Of a stretch of 64,000 nt of DNA, positions 8,191-16,592 are shown piece after piece (the first letter of the stretch is position 1; each line of letters starts with the position of its first letter). The position numbers were made by a program, and so were the translations under genes. Origin of the DNA: Dehalobacter alkaniphilus (GTDB taxonomy: Bacteria > Bacillota > Desulfitobacteriia > Desulfitobacteriales > Syntrophobotulaceae). The DNA is taken from the NCBI GenBank assembly GCA_040500365.1, contig CP148031.1, positions 2,046,001-2,110,000 of the forward strand. Reading direction: 5' to 3'. The notes under the pieces are model-generated. The model was not told the DNA's origin. It did no database searches and saw nothing but the letters and a program-made list of their open reading frames with translations.

Positions 8191-8460
8191 TCAGAACGTG
8201 ATCTCCAGCGGGTCTGCGGTAAAGGAATAAATCGCTGCTGTGGCTTGCGTAAAGTACAGAACCTCACAAAGGCCGTCATCGCACTTGTACATATTTCTTA
8301 AACTCGGATTGGTTTCGAACATCGCTTCACGTGCTTCAGGGCGCGGATCAACGGCAACTTCCCCGACGAGACGGATCCATTTGTCTCCAACCATTCCGGA
8401 AATTTCAACTTTCGGGTTCTTAAGCAATTGTGCAAAGACATTTTTTTGATTATTGGTTCT
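8191..8460 (-). pseudogene. 5'-truncated pyridoxamine 5'-phosphate oxidase-like flavoprotein
   Basis: The readable part, from about 8460 to the stop at 8191, gives the C-terminal two thirds of a ~130-residue PNPOx-like split-barrel protein: 'NNQKNVFAQLLKNPKVEI', 'WIRLVGEVAV', then 'CEVLYFTQATAAIYSF'. The expected N-terminal 40-45 residues are absent. The same frame reaches an in-frame TAA near 8495, and the codons between do not resemble the family. A TTG at 8427 could start a 78-residue stub, but I see this as a remnant. It lies immediately after pdp on the same strand. Confidence 0.65.
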
Positions 8461-8564
8461 CTTAGTAAGATCGGCCAGGAATTTATTCCGGTATTAGAGC
8501 AGTTTGAGATTTTCGGCAATAAGTTCATCGCCCAGATGTCCGAATATAAAATATAACGGTCTTT

Positions 8565-9866
8565 TTAGCGGATCACTGTCGAAACCGTCGGTTTAAGCAG
8601 TGGCCTTTCTTCGCCAATTGTAATCGCCTCTGCAGCCTTTACTAATCCAAGCGAACTTTTTTCGGCAGAAGAAGTATACAGCATGCATAATGGCTCACCG
8701 GCTTGCACTGCGTCACCGGCCTTTTTCAACAGATAAACGCCTGCTCCAAGGTCAATTTCACTGTCTTTGTTTTCCCGGCCGGCTCCAAGAACCATGGCCA
8801 GAAGTCCAATCTTCCGGGCATCAATATGCTGAATATAACCTGCTCTTTCGGCTTTATAAATGATTTTTTCTGAAGCCAGGGGCAGGTTTTTGGCATGCAG
8901 CACGGCCGTATCGCCTCCCTGGGCTTGAATAAACGCCAAAAACTTCTCCCAGGCCCTGCCGCTCTGCAGTGTATCTTTCAGTATCTCTGCAGCTTCCGTG
9001 ATTGTAGCGGCTTTCTTCCCGAGTACAAGCATCCAGCTTGCCAGTTCCAAACACACTTCCATTAAATCATCAGGTCCGTTCCCCTGCAGACACTCAATCG
9101 CCTCGAGAACTTCAATACCATTGCCGACGGCCCTCCCGAGCGGCTGATCCATACTGCTCAGTACCGCCACCATATCTCTGCCCAGATTTTTACCGATCCC
9201 GGCCATGATTTCCGCCAGTGTTTCAGCTTCTTCCAAAGTCGCCATAAAGGCACCCGAGCCGTATTTTACATCCAGCACAATTCCGTGGGCGCCCGCAGCA
9301 ATTTTTTTGCTCATGATCGAAGAAGCGATCATCGGAATCGAATCGATGGTTGCCGTAACATCCCGTAAGGCATAGAGTTTTTTATCTGCTGGAACCATCC
9401 TTCCGGTCTGAGCGATAACCGCTAAGCCGATCCTGCCGACCTGCTGCAGGAATTCCCGCTCCCCTAACTCGACCCGGAATCCGGGAATAGCGGAAAGCTT
9501 GTCGATGGTTCCCCCGGTGTGTCCGAGTCCTCTACCGGACATCTTGGCAACCGGAACGCCGCAGGCCGCCACCAGCGGAGCAACAACCAGCGTAGTCTTG
9601 TCCCCGACACCTCCGGAACTATGCTTATCGACAAATACTTTCCCCGGAAGGGACAGTTCAAGCTGGTCTCCGCTCTCCGCCATCGCCATGGTCAGCTCCG
9701 ATGTCTCCTGGACCGTCATCCCCTTAAAATAGACCGCCATCGCCCAGGCCGAGACCTGGTAGTCCGGTATGATTCCCTGAACATAACCCTGAACGATAAA
9801 CCTGATCTCCTCCCGCGTCAGCGGATAGCCGCTCTTCTTCTTTTCAATCAGCTCAACCATTCTCAT
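8565..9866 (-). CDS. pdp: pyrimidine-nucleoside phosphorylase
   Basis: 433 residues, the normal length for Pdp/DeoA. It catalyses phosphorolysis of uridine and (deoxy)thymidine to base plus (deoxy)ribose-1-phosphate. The family signature 'SGRGLGHTGGTIDKLS' is present, together with the phosphate-site 'KHSSGGVGDKTT' and the C-terminal barrel-sandwich domain. The frame is open much further upstream through repeat copy A, but the protein clearly starts at 'MRMVELIEKK' as in Bacillus Pdp; a weak GGCGG site lies about nine bases before it. It is the last gene of xerD-deoB-punA-pdp, but 577 bases separate it from punA. Confidence 0.93.
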   Translation of the reverse strand: MRMVELIEKKKSGYPLTREEIRFIVQGYVQGIIPDYQVSAWAMAVYFKGMTVQETSELTMAMAESGDQLELSLPGKVFVDKHSSGGVGDKTTLVVAPLVAACGVPVAKMSGRGLGHTGGTIDKLSAIPGFRVELGEREFLQQVGRIGLAVIAQTGRMVPADKKLYALRDVTATIDSIPMIASSIMSKKIAAGAHGIVLDVKYGSGAFMATLEEAETLAEIMAGIGKNLGRDMVAVLSSMDQPLGRAVGNGIEVLEAIECLQGNGPDDLMEVCLELASWMLVLGKKAATITEAAEILKDTLQSGRAWEKFLAFIQAQGGDTAVLHAKNLPLASEKIIYKAERAGYIQHIDARKIGLLAMVLGAGRENKDSEIDLGAGVYLLKKAGDAVQAGEPLCMLYTSSAEKSSLGLVKAAEAITIGEERPLLKPTVSTVIR

Positions 9867-9912
9867 CATATTTATCCGCCACTTTCTATTAACAATAGTT
9901 TTGCTTGGGTTG

Positions 9913-10018
9913 GTCAGGGTGCCACAGCTTCGCTTTTCGGCAGATAGCGCCCTCCTGGCGCTAACAGCCGCGCTGCGCTGTCCGTGCTCCGCTTTTCGCG
10001 GAGCTGTGGCACCCTGAC
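9913..10018. repeat. hairpin repeat family 1, copy A
   Basis: 106-bp element bounded by perfect 17-bp inverted repeats, GTCAGGGTGCCACAGCT (9913-9929) and its complement (10002-10018). It contains further small stems (GGCAGATAGCGCC / GGCGC, CTCCGCTTTTCGCGGAG). Read in the opposite orientation, copy B 215 bp away is nearly the same inside but has different outermost bases, which still pair with each other. It lies between punA and pdp. Confidence 0.85.
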
Positions 10019-10233
10019 TAATTATAAGTCCAAGTCTATTCTGCATGTCATGATGTAAGAAGCGTTTTACCATGGCATTGTTGCAAGCATTTCAATACGA
10101 AAGCGACAGCCCTACATCCACAGATGAACAAGGCTCACAGTTAATAGATGAGGCTTCCAGCTAAAGAAATGGGGTTATCATTGGATCAACAATCATCTGC
10201 GATTATCTGCGCTGAAATAAAACCCTCAGACCA
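10019..10233. other. intergenic segment between repeat copies A and B
   Basis: No convincing gene. A 30-codon frame opens at ATG 10072 and closes at 10164 on the plus strand, without a ribosome site or recognisable homology. Together with copies A and B this makes a 577-bp non-coding gap inside what is otherwise a tightly packed nucleoside-salvage operon. Confidence 0.5.
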
Positions 10234-10339
10234 GTCTGCGTGCCACGGCTCCGCGAAAAGCGGAGCAAGGATTGCGTAGCGCGGCAATTTGCGCCATGGA
10301 GGGCGCAACTGCCGAAGAGCGGTGCTGTGGCACGCAGAC
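10234..10339. repeat. hairpin repeat family 1, copy B (inverted relative to A)
   Basis: 106-bp element with perfect 13-bp terminal inverted repeats, GTCTGCGTGCCAC (10234-10246) and GTGGCACGCAGAC (10327-10339). The internal stem CTCCGCGAAAAGCGGAG is shared with copy A in reverse orientation. The outer six base pairs differ from those of copy A but keep complementarity. It begins about 100 bp downstream of the punA stop. Confidence 0.85.
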
Positions 10340-10443
10340 CAGCCCCAAAGTTGCCTTTCAGCAGGCAGACCGATACCAAATCAAAATGATAAAAAGACTT
10401 GCTCAATTCGTAAGGAATAACACGCAAATCGGACTGGACATCG

Positions 10444-11277
10444 TTAGTCCAGCAACGCGATTAGCTGCCTCATGTACCGCAGAAACGTCTCCTCAATTCG
10501 ATCCGCCGTCGCCAGAACCTCCTGATGGTCAAGCTTTTGCTCCAAGATCCCGGCGGCCATGTTGGTCACACATGAAATGCCGAGCACTTTCATCCCGCCA
10601 TGATTCGCAACAATGACTTCCGGTACGGTGGACATCCCAACAAGATCGGCTCCAATCGTTCTTAAATAACGAATCTCTGAAGGCGTCTCATAGCTCGGCC
10701 CGCTGAGCGCCGCATAGACTCCCTGCCGGGGATTCAAGCCGTACTCCGTCATCAGGGAGAGCGCCAGCCCTCTCCATTTGCCGTCATAGGCTTCACTGAG
10801 ATCCGGAAAACGCGGTCCAAGATTGCTGAGATTCGCTCCGCGCAGCGGATTGCTTCCAGTCAGATTGATATGGTCTTTGATCACGATCAGATCACCGGGG
10901 CGGTAATCCGGATGGATGCCGCCGGCGGCATTGGTCACGACCAAACCTTTCATCCCGATCGTTTGCATCAGACGGACCGGGAAAGTCACTTCATGCATCT
11001 CATAACCTTCGTAATAATGGAAACGTCCCTGGAGAACCATGACATTTCTATCCCCCAGTGTTCCGACAATCAGCCTGCCGGAATGCCCTGTAACGGTAGA
11101 CACAGGAAAATGCGGGATCTCACTGTACGGAATAACGACCGCATCTTCCACAAGTTCGGCCAGCTTGCCAAGACCTGAGCCCAGAATTATTCCTAGTTCA
11201 GGAATATATGGGATTTTCTTGAGCAGAAAATTTTGGGCGTCATTCAGCCATGTCGTCATGACTTGTTCATTAATCAT
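10444..11277 (-). CDS. punA: purine nucleoside phosphorylase (trimeric type)
   Basis: 277 residues. It splits (deoxy)inosine and (deoxy)guanosine into base and pentose-1-phosphate. Visible motifs include 'ILGSGLGKLAE' at residues 30-40, 'TGHSGRLIVG', 'VTNAAGGIHPDYRPGDL' and 'GPSYETPSEIR', all typical of the PNP family with the MTAP fold. GGAG lies nine bases before ATG 11277. It overlaps the end of deoB by eight bases, indicating coupled translation; DeoB then converts the pentose-1-phosphate produced. Confidence 0.94.
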   Translation of the reverse strand: MINEQVMTTWLNDAQNFLLKKIPYIPELGIILGSGLGKLAELVEDAVVIPYSEIPHFPVSTVTGHSGRLIVGTLGDRNVMVLQGRFHYYEGYEMHEVTFPVRLMQTIGMKGLVVTNAAGGIHPDYRPGDLIVIKDHINLTGSNPLRGANLSNLGPRFPDLSEAYDGKWRGLALSLMTEYGLNPRQGVYAALSGPSYETPSEIRYLRTIGADLVGMSTVPEVIVANHGGMKVLGISCVTNMAAGILEQKLDHQEVLATADRIEETFLRYMRQLIALLD

Positions 11278-12454
11278 GCTGCTTCTCTCCTTTTAATTCC
11301 GTATAAAAACTGGTTCCGTTTTCAAGCGGCTGTACCCCCAAATATTCGGCAATGGTCGCTCCAAGATCTGCAAAGCAGGCTCTCTGTCCAAGATTCACTC
11401 CCTGCTTCAGCTTCGGCCCGTATACAAGCAGCGGAACGTATTCCCGGGAATGATCTGTGCTTGCTGTCGTCGGATCACAGCCATGGTCGGCCGTAATAAA
11501 CAGGATATCATCCTGCCTGAGAATGCCGGTAATTTCCGGGATTCTGGCATCAAAGGCCTCAAGGGCTTCGGCATAACCCCTGACATTATTGCGGTGTCCA
11601 TAAACCATATCAAAATCAACAAGGTTTGTAAAAATCAAGCCGGGGTCGTCCCGCCGCAGATATTCAATGGTCTTGCTGATTCCATCGTCATTTCCGCGGG
11701 AGCTGACATGCTCACTGACTCCTTTGCCATTAAAGATATCGTTGATTTTGCCGACTGCTAACACCTTCTGCCCGGCTTCAGCAATCCTGTCCAGCAGTGT
11801 TCTGGCAGGAGGGTCAACTGCAAAATCATGCCTGTTGGTCGTTCTTTGATAATTGCCTGCTTCACCGAGAAAAGGACGCGCAATAACGCGGGCAACCCGT
11901 AATTCACCCTGCAGCATTTCCCGGGCAATTCTGCATATTTCCATCAGTTCGCTTAGCGGGATGACCTCTTCATGCGCTGCAATCTGGAATACTGAATCGG
12001 CCGAGGTATAAACGATTGGTTTTCCTGTCCTGACATGTTCTGCCCCGAGGCGCTGCATAATTTCCGTGCCGGATACCACCTCATTGCCTAAAGTCAGCCG
12101 GCCGATTCGTTCTTCAAACCTTCTGATAAAATCATCTGGAAAGCCGGTCGGAAAAGTTGGAAAGGCCTGATCCAGAATGATACCGGTCATTTCCCAATGG
12201 CCGGTGATGGTATCCTTGCCTTTTGATCTTTCAGCCATGAACCCGTAATTTGCGGCAGGATTGCTTTGGGGAGAAACAAAAGGAATTTCGCGTGCGTTTC
12301 CAAGACCCATACGCTCAAGATTCGGGATTCTCAATCCGCCTGCCTGCTTGGATATATTCGCAAGTGTATTGCTTCCTTCATCGCCATATTGGGCTGCATC
12401 CGGCATTGCTCCGATGCCAACACTATCCATTACGATCAGTATCGCCCGAACCAT
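11270..12454 (-). CDS. deoB: phosphopentomutase
   Basis: 394 residues, matching the family length. It interconverts (deoxy)ribose-1-phosphate and the 5-phosphate using two metal ions. The alkaline-phosphatase-superfamily signatures are visible: 'VMDSVGIGAMPDA' near the start, 'TITGHWEMTG', 'ADSVFQIAAHEE', 'DFDMVYGHRN' and 'FITADHGCDPT'. ATG 12454 has AAGGAGG eight bases upstream. It overlaps xerD upstream by 32 bases and punA downstream by eight, a compact operon feeding nucleoside sugars into central metabolism. Confidence 0.95.
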   Translation of the reverse strand: MVRAILIVMDSVGIGAMPDAAQYGDEGSNTLANISKQAGGLRIPNLERMGLGNAREIPFVSPQSNPAANYGFMAERSKGKDTITGHWEMTGIILDQAFPTFPTGFPDDFIRRFEERIGRLTLGNEVVSGTEIMQRLGAEHVRTGKPIVYTSADSVFQIAAHEEVIPLSELMEICRIAREMLQGELRVARVIARPFLGEAGNYQRTTNRHDFAVDPPARTLLDRIAEAGQKVLAVGKINDIFNGKGVSEHVSSRGNDDGISKTIEYLRRDDPGLIFTNLVDFDMVYGHRNNVRGYAEALEAFDARIPEITGILRQDDILFITADHGCDPTTASTDHSREYVPLLVYGPKLKQGVNLGQRACFADLGATIAEYLGVQPLENGTSFYTELKGEKQHD

Positions 12455-13394
12455 CTGTATTTCCTCCTTTTTTAGCCCGCGGATGTGATTTGCGGAAAAC
12501 ATCCAGCAGGCGTTTTCTTGTTAAATGCGTATAGATCTGAGTGGTTGATATATCGGCATGTCCGAGCATTTCTTGAACCGAACGCAAATCAGCGCCATTA
12601 TCAAGCAAATGCGTTGCAAAACTATGTCTCAACAGATGCGGATAGACACTTGATCCCAGGTTGTTTTCCGCTGCCCATTTTTTCAGGATTAGCCAGACAC
12701 CCTGCCGCGTCAGCGGTTTGCCGCGTGAATTAAGAAAAAGGATATTCCTGGCTTCTGCTGTTGGTTTCGGGTTGCGGGCGAGCAGCATTTGCCTTGTGGA
12801 ATCAATGTATGCCTTTAAGATAAGGATACCGGGCTCACCCAAAGGTACGATTCTTTCTTTATTCCCTTTGCCCCGGCAGCGAATATATCCTAAATGATAG
12901 GAAATATCGTTCAGGCTGAGTCCAATCAGCTCTGAGACCCTGAGCCCGCTTCCATAGAGCACCTCGACAATCGCCCGGTCTCTGCTGCTGAGATCATTTT
13001 GACTATCGTTCTGGTCAATTGCCCTGGTCAGATTGATTTCCGACAAGACGTGGGGGAGCTTTTGTTCGAGTTTAGGGGCCGCCAGAAAAACCGTTGGATC
13101 GTCATTTCTTTTGTCTTCCTGAAGCAGATACCCGTAAAATCCCCTTAAAGCTGCCGTATACCTGGCCAGTGTTCTTGCAGATTTTCCCTGCTTCTTTTCG
13201 TCCAGAATGAAAGTGATCAGGTCTGAGGTACTGCACTGCAAAACTGTCCTGCCATTTTCCTGAACAAAAAGCACAAATTTATAGAGGTCCCTGCTGTAAT
13301 TGGAACAGGTATTTACGGAAAGCCCTCTTTCAACACGCAGATGGTACAGATAATCTTCTAACAGATCATCCCTTAATTTGCTATTTTTAGACAT
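12423..13394 (-). CDS. xerD: tyrosine recombinase XerD
   Basis: 323-residue site-specific recombinase that resolves chromosome dimers at dif with a partner. The SAM-like N-terminal domain covers about residues 1-100. The catalytic set is visible: Arg in 'GSGLRVSELIGL', Lys in 'GKGNKERIVPLG', 'HLLRHSFATHL', 'MLGHADISTTQIYTH' with the nucleophilic Tyr. The C-terminal tail is longer than usual and basic. ATG 13394 has GGGGAGG seven bases upstream. It heads the deoB-punA-pdp operon. XerD next to deoB is common in Firmicutes. Confidence 0.93.
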   Translation of the reverse strand: MSKNSKLRDDLLEDYLYHLRVERGLSVNTCSNYSRDLYKFVLFVQENGRTVLQCSTSDLITFILDEKKQGKSARTLARYTAALRGFYGYLLQEDKRNDDPTVFLAAPKLEQKLPHVLSEINLTRAIDQNDSQNDLSSRDRAIVEVLYGSGLRVSELIGLSLNDISYHLGYIRCRGKGNKERIVPLGEPGILILKAYIDSTRQMLLARNPKPTAEARNILFLNSRGKPLTRQGVWLILKKWAAENNLGSSVYPHLLRHSFATHLLDNGADLRSVQEMLGHADISTTQIYTHLTRKRLLDVFRKSHPRAKKGGNTDGSGDTDRNG

Positions 13395-13496
13395 AAAATA
13401 TCCTCCCCGCAGTTCATTTCTACGCAAGGAGGAATTATCCTTTTCTTTAGGGATTATCGTTCACATTTAATTTAAAAAATAAGGCTCGTACCCTGT

Positions 13497-14096
13497 CTAT
13501 AAACCAAAAAGGCGGGCTCCCAGTATGGTGAAATATCCCTGTATCACCCCGGTGGCTAAAGCCGCGATGGAGATCAATAACGCCATGCCACAGTAGTGGA
13601 GAAAGTTATTCTTCAGAAAATCGCCCCGCATCCTGCCCTGCAGCAGAAGAAACGAAAAAACAGTCGCTAGACCGGCTCCGAGCAGAAGACACGGAACCGC
13701 CAGAAAAGATGGAAAAAGAACCGTAAACAGGACCAAGCCCAAGCCCATCATTTTTTTCAGCTGAATAATAAACACAACGGTAAAACCGAAGATAAATCCT
13801 CTCGTAAAGACGATCAGGTACACCAGCGGAGCTCCAATCACCGTCAAGCCGAGGACCCATATCCCTGCCATCATAATAAAGTTATCCCTGGCCAGCTGCT
13901 GAAGGAATGACGTGTCGATGGCGGTTGGTTGTTCTCCGAGCAGGCTGTTGAAAAAACCGGTTAGTTCTTTCGCTTTTTCTATGCCCAATGAACCGACCCC
14001 AACTGCTCCGAAAACACCTCCTGCCAGAAATACGCAGCAGAGCGTCAGATAGATAACCCAGTACTGCTTGATATGATCGTACAGCATTTTCTTCAT
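13497..14096 (-). CDS. spoIIM: stage II sporulation protein M
   Basis: 199-residue polytopic membrane protein with hydrophobic segments near residues 15-35, 75-100, 105-125, 130-160 and 175-195. SpoIIM works with SpoIID and SpoIIP in septal peptidoglycan thinning and engulfment. ATG 14096 has GGGGAGG seven bases upstream. spoIIM upstream of xerD-deoB is a conserved arrangement in spore formers. The 102 bp between it and xerD contain no obvious terminator. Confidence 0.92.
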   Translation of the reverse strand: MKKMLYDHIKQYWVIYLTLCCVFLAGGVFGAVGVGSLGIEKAKELTGFFNSLLGEQPTAIDTSFLQQLARDNFIMMAGIWVLGLTVIGAPLVYLIVFTRGFIFGFTVVFIIQLKKMMGLGLVLFTVLFPSFLAVPCLLLGAGLATVFSFLLLQGRMRGDFLKNNFLHYCGMALLISIAALATGVIQGYFTILGARLFGL

Positions 14097-14305
14097 CGTT
14101 CTACCTCCCCGAAGACTTGTCCTCAAGAAAATCATATTCAGGAAGGCAGAAGACTATGTCAACTCGTACAACATTCTCAAATTAGTTACACAAATGGTTA
14201 CTCCAGAGTTAGGTCTGCAGACCAGACCCAAATATGCCTACTCATTTAAAGAATGATGTACAGTGACCCTAAAATCCGTGTAAAACACTGAGGAAATTTT
14301 TTTCT

Positions 14306-14830
14306 TTATAGAGCCAGAAGCAGACCAATAGCAGTTTTGGCATCAAAGAACCCGCTACTCCCTGCCATTTGCAGGGCCTGTTCCCTCGGAACAGCTACGA
14401 CATTCAGAAACTCATCCTCATCACAGTCCAGAGGAGACCAGCTCAGATGCTGTGCCCGGTAGATATGGATAATTTCATCGGTAAAACCCGGTGATGTATA
14501 AAAGGAGCCAAGATAGTTCAGTTCTCCTTCATAACCTGTTTCCTCTCTTAATTCTCTTAAGGCGCAGGTTTCCGGATCTTCACCCGGATCCATTTTACCG
14601 GCTGGAATTTCCAGCGTTTCTTTGGCCAGCGCATAGCGGTACTGGCGAACCATCAAGATCTTGCCTTCGTGTTCAGGCACGATGGCTACAGCACCCGGAT
14701 GCCTTACAATTTCCCGAATAGACGTTTTTCCATTCGGTAGTTCAACGGTATCCTGATGGACACTGATGAACTTTCCGGAATATACGGTCTGTTCGGCAAT
14801 ACATTTTTCTGTCAGGCCGATTTTGTCCAT
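14306..14830 (-). CDS. nudF: ADP-ribose pyrophosphatase (Nudix hydrolase)
   Basis: 174 residues. It hydrolyses ADP-ribose to AMP and ribose-5-phosphate in house-cleaning metabolism. The Nudix box GX5EX7REUXEEXGU is complete in the segment from 'GKMDPGEDPETCA' to 'LRELREETGYEG', at about residues 80-104. A downstream Glu in 'PGFTDEIIHIY' matches the catalytic loop of ADP-ribose pyrophosphatases. ATG 14830 has GGAGG six bases upstream. It precedes spoIIM on the same strand, with a 209-bp gap that contains a GGTCTGCAGACC palindrome near 14211. Confidence 0.9.
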   Translation of the reverse strand: MDKIGLTEKCIAEQTVYSGKFISVHQDTVELPNGKTSIREIVRHPGAVAIVPEHEGKILMVRQYRYALAKETLEIPAGKMDPGEDPETCALRELREETGYEGELNYLGSFYTSPGFTDEIIHIYRAQHLSWSPLDCDEDEFLNVVAVPREQALQMAGSSGFFDAKTAIGLLLAL

Positions 14831-14963
14831 GCTAAACCTCCTGTATTCCATAAAATCTGTGGATTGCACTCTTCATGATGGTTTTTTGTACCGGCTTCCG
14901 GCATATTATTGTCTTCCTCCATACTAAGATAGAATAGATCTGTTTGGTCTGGGGGGCGTAAAT

Positions 14964-15530
14964 ATGTCGACTGAATCTCATCATAACACCTATCAGCTGC
15001 TGGTAACGATAACAACCTTTATCTTTGCTGTTACCTCCATGATTACCGTCTATATTTCCCTGACAGCCTGGAAGGAAGAACGGGAAGCAGTCAGACCCTA
15101 CCTTACCTTTACGCAATCTCCTTCTGTGGAGATCCTCAATAAAAAAGATCTGACATTCAGTTTTCATTTCACCAACGTCGGTGCGCATCCGGCAGCTTCA
15201 CTCCATTGTCAGGCCATCTTTGCAGACATTGATTTAAATGCCGAACCGCTCCAGGTTGATCAGATCTCCCTCGCCAATTATGTTTCTCCTGATTCCACTG
15301 TGGATTTAGTTGTCACCGTCGATATTCAGACCCAGGGAATGGATACCGGACAGGTCAATCAGCATTATATTATTTTAAATCTAAAATATTTTGATCCGGT
15401 ATTTGAAAAACAATATGAACAAATTATCTATTTACGATGGGCCGGTATCTCCAAAGGTCAGCTTCAGCCAATTTATCATGCTTCTAGGGAAGACAAGGAT
15501 CAGATCATCCAATACCTTGGCAAAACCTAG
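14964..15530 (+). CDS. single-TM hypothetical protein
   Basis: 188 residues with one clear transmembrane helix at about residues 11-33, then a hydrophilic domain of roughly 150 residues rich in beta-type sequence ('LTFSFHFTNVGAHPA', 'YIILNLKYFDPVFEKQY'). This suggests an anchored immunoglobulin-like or lipocalin-like module. The start is well supported by a run of six G seven bases before ATG 14964. It is a lone plus-strand gene between nudF and spo0A, converging on spo0A. I do not recognise a family. Confidence 0.6.
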   Translation: MSTESHHNTYQLLVTITTFIFAVTSMITVYISLTAWKEEREAVRPYLTFTQSPSVEILNKKDLTFSFHFTNVGAHPAASLHCQAIFADIDLNAEPLQVDQISLANYVSPDSTVDLVVTVDIQTQGMDTGQVNQHYIILNLKYFDPVFEKQYEQIIYLRWAGISKGQLQPIYHASREDKDQIIQYLGKT

Positions 15531-15564
15531 ACCGCCATTCAATACGTATATAGTTGAACAATTT

Positions 15565-15604
15565 AAAACACCTCAGAATTTATTCGAAATAAAATTCTGA
15601 GGTG
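15565..15604 (-). terminator. rho-independent terminator of spo0A
   Basis: Perfect 13-bp arms, CACCTCAGAATTT (15569-15581) and AAATTCTGAGGTG (15592-15604), with a 10-base loop. On the minus strand it is followed by TTTTAAATT. It lies 18 bases after the spo0A stop. Confidence 0.85.
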
Positions 15605-15621
15605 CTGAGCTCAGCAGGCAA

Positions 15622-16428
15622 TCAATTATCAGCAATTCTCAATTTATCTGCGACCATAGCGATAAATTCGGAATTTGTCGGTTTCCCGCGGTCAACATTA
15701 ATCGTATAGCCAAAAAATTTGTTCATGAAATCAATATTTCCTCTGTCCCAGGCTAGTTCAATCGCATGGCGGATTGCCCTTTCCACTCTGCTGGGAGTCG
15801 TCCCATAATTTTTGGCGATCATGGGATACAATTCTTTGGTCACAGCACCAAGCAGAGAAACATCTTTGATCACGGAGACAATAGCGTCTCTCAGATACTG
15901 ATAGCCCTTAACATGCGCGGGTACTCCCATCTGCTGGATCATCTTGGTAACTTCAACTTCAATCATCTTGGAATTCTTGGCGTTAACCTGGATAACACTG
16001 CTCATATTCGAAGATAACATCGCATTTGAAATATTGTTAAACGAAGGAGCGGCTTCATAAACCCCGACCAGCTGCCGTATTCTTTTCCCTAACGTTTCCA
16101 AATCAAACGGTTTCAATATGTAATAGTCAGCCCCCAGCTGAACTGCCCGCTGTGTCATATTTTCCTGGCCAAAAGAAGTTAAAATGATCACTTTGGGCCT
16201 TTTGATCGTGTTTATTAGTTTTTCCATGACGCCTAATCCGTCAAGATGAGGCATAATTATATCCAGGACCACGACATCAGGTTCCTCTTTTTTGATCATA
16301 TCCAGTGCGTCGTTTCCGTTATAAGCTACACCCGAAAGCACCATGTCCTTTTGATTGCTTATATATTCCTTTAATACTTCAATAAAATCGCGGTTATCGT
16401 CAGCCAACAAAACTTTTATTGTTTCCAT
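15622..16428 (-). CDS. spo0A: sporulation master response regulator Spo0A
   Basis: 268 residues. The N-terminal receiver domain (residues 1-125) has acidic residues 'LADDN' near 9-13, the phosphoacceptor Asp in 'VVLDIIMPHLDG', Thr/Ser in 'ILTSFGQE' and Lys in 'YYILKPF'. The C-terminal DNA-binding domain (about 155-268) has the recognition region 'TPSRVERAIRHAIELAW'. Phosphorylated Spo0A commits the cell to sporulation and binds TGTCGAA boxes. ATG 16428 has GGAGG eight bases upstream. It lies downstream of spoIVB, as in Bacillus and clostridia. Confidence 0.97.
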   Translation of the reverse strand: METIKVLLADDNRDFIEVLKEYISNQKDMVLSGVAYNGNDALDMIKKEEPDVVVLDIIMPHLDGLGVMEKLINTIKRPKVIILTSFGQENMTQRAVQLGADYYILKPFDLETLGKRIRQLVGVYEAAPSFNNISNAMLSSNMSSVIQVNAKNSKMIEVEVTKMIQQMGVPAHVKGYQYLRDAIVSVIKDVSLLGAVTKELYPMIAKNYGTTPSRVERAIRHAIELAWDRGNIDFMNKFFGYTINVDRGKPTNSEFIAMVADKLRIADN

Positions 16429-16486
16429 CGAACTATCCTCCAGTTTCCAAAGATACGCCAAAAAAACATATAAATCCAATCCTGTT

Positions 16487-16514
16487 ACTCTTCGACAAGA
16501 ATTTACCAATTCCT
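16487..16514 (-). promoter_or_regulatory. putative sigma-H promoter with Spo0A box upstream of spo0A
   Basis: On the minus strand AGGAATT (16514-16508) is followed after 14 bases by GAAGAGT (16493-16487), resembling the sigma-H -35/-10. A perfect Spo0A box TGTCGAA (16497-16491) overlaps the -10. The spacing is identical to that upstream of spoIIAA. It lies 59 bases before the spo0A start and would allow autoactivation, as is known for the Bacillus sporulation promoter of spo0A. Confidence 0.6.
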
Positions 16515-16592
16515 TCTGATCTATTGGAAAAATATATATATTCAGTATGAAGTATCATTTTATAAAATATAATAAGAAAATATAATAAGCAT

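Noticed and set aside
9870..10073. N-terminal extension of the pyrimidine-nucleoside phosphorylase frame by 68-69 codons
   Set aside because: The extra codons run through repeat copy A and do not resemble the enzyme family, which starts at MRMVELIEKK; total length then equals the normal 433 residues.
10072..10164. 30-codon plus-strand frame between repeat copies A and B
   Set aside because: No ribosome site and no recognisable homology; random frames of this size are expected.
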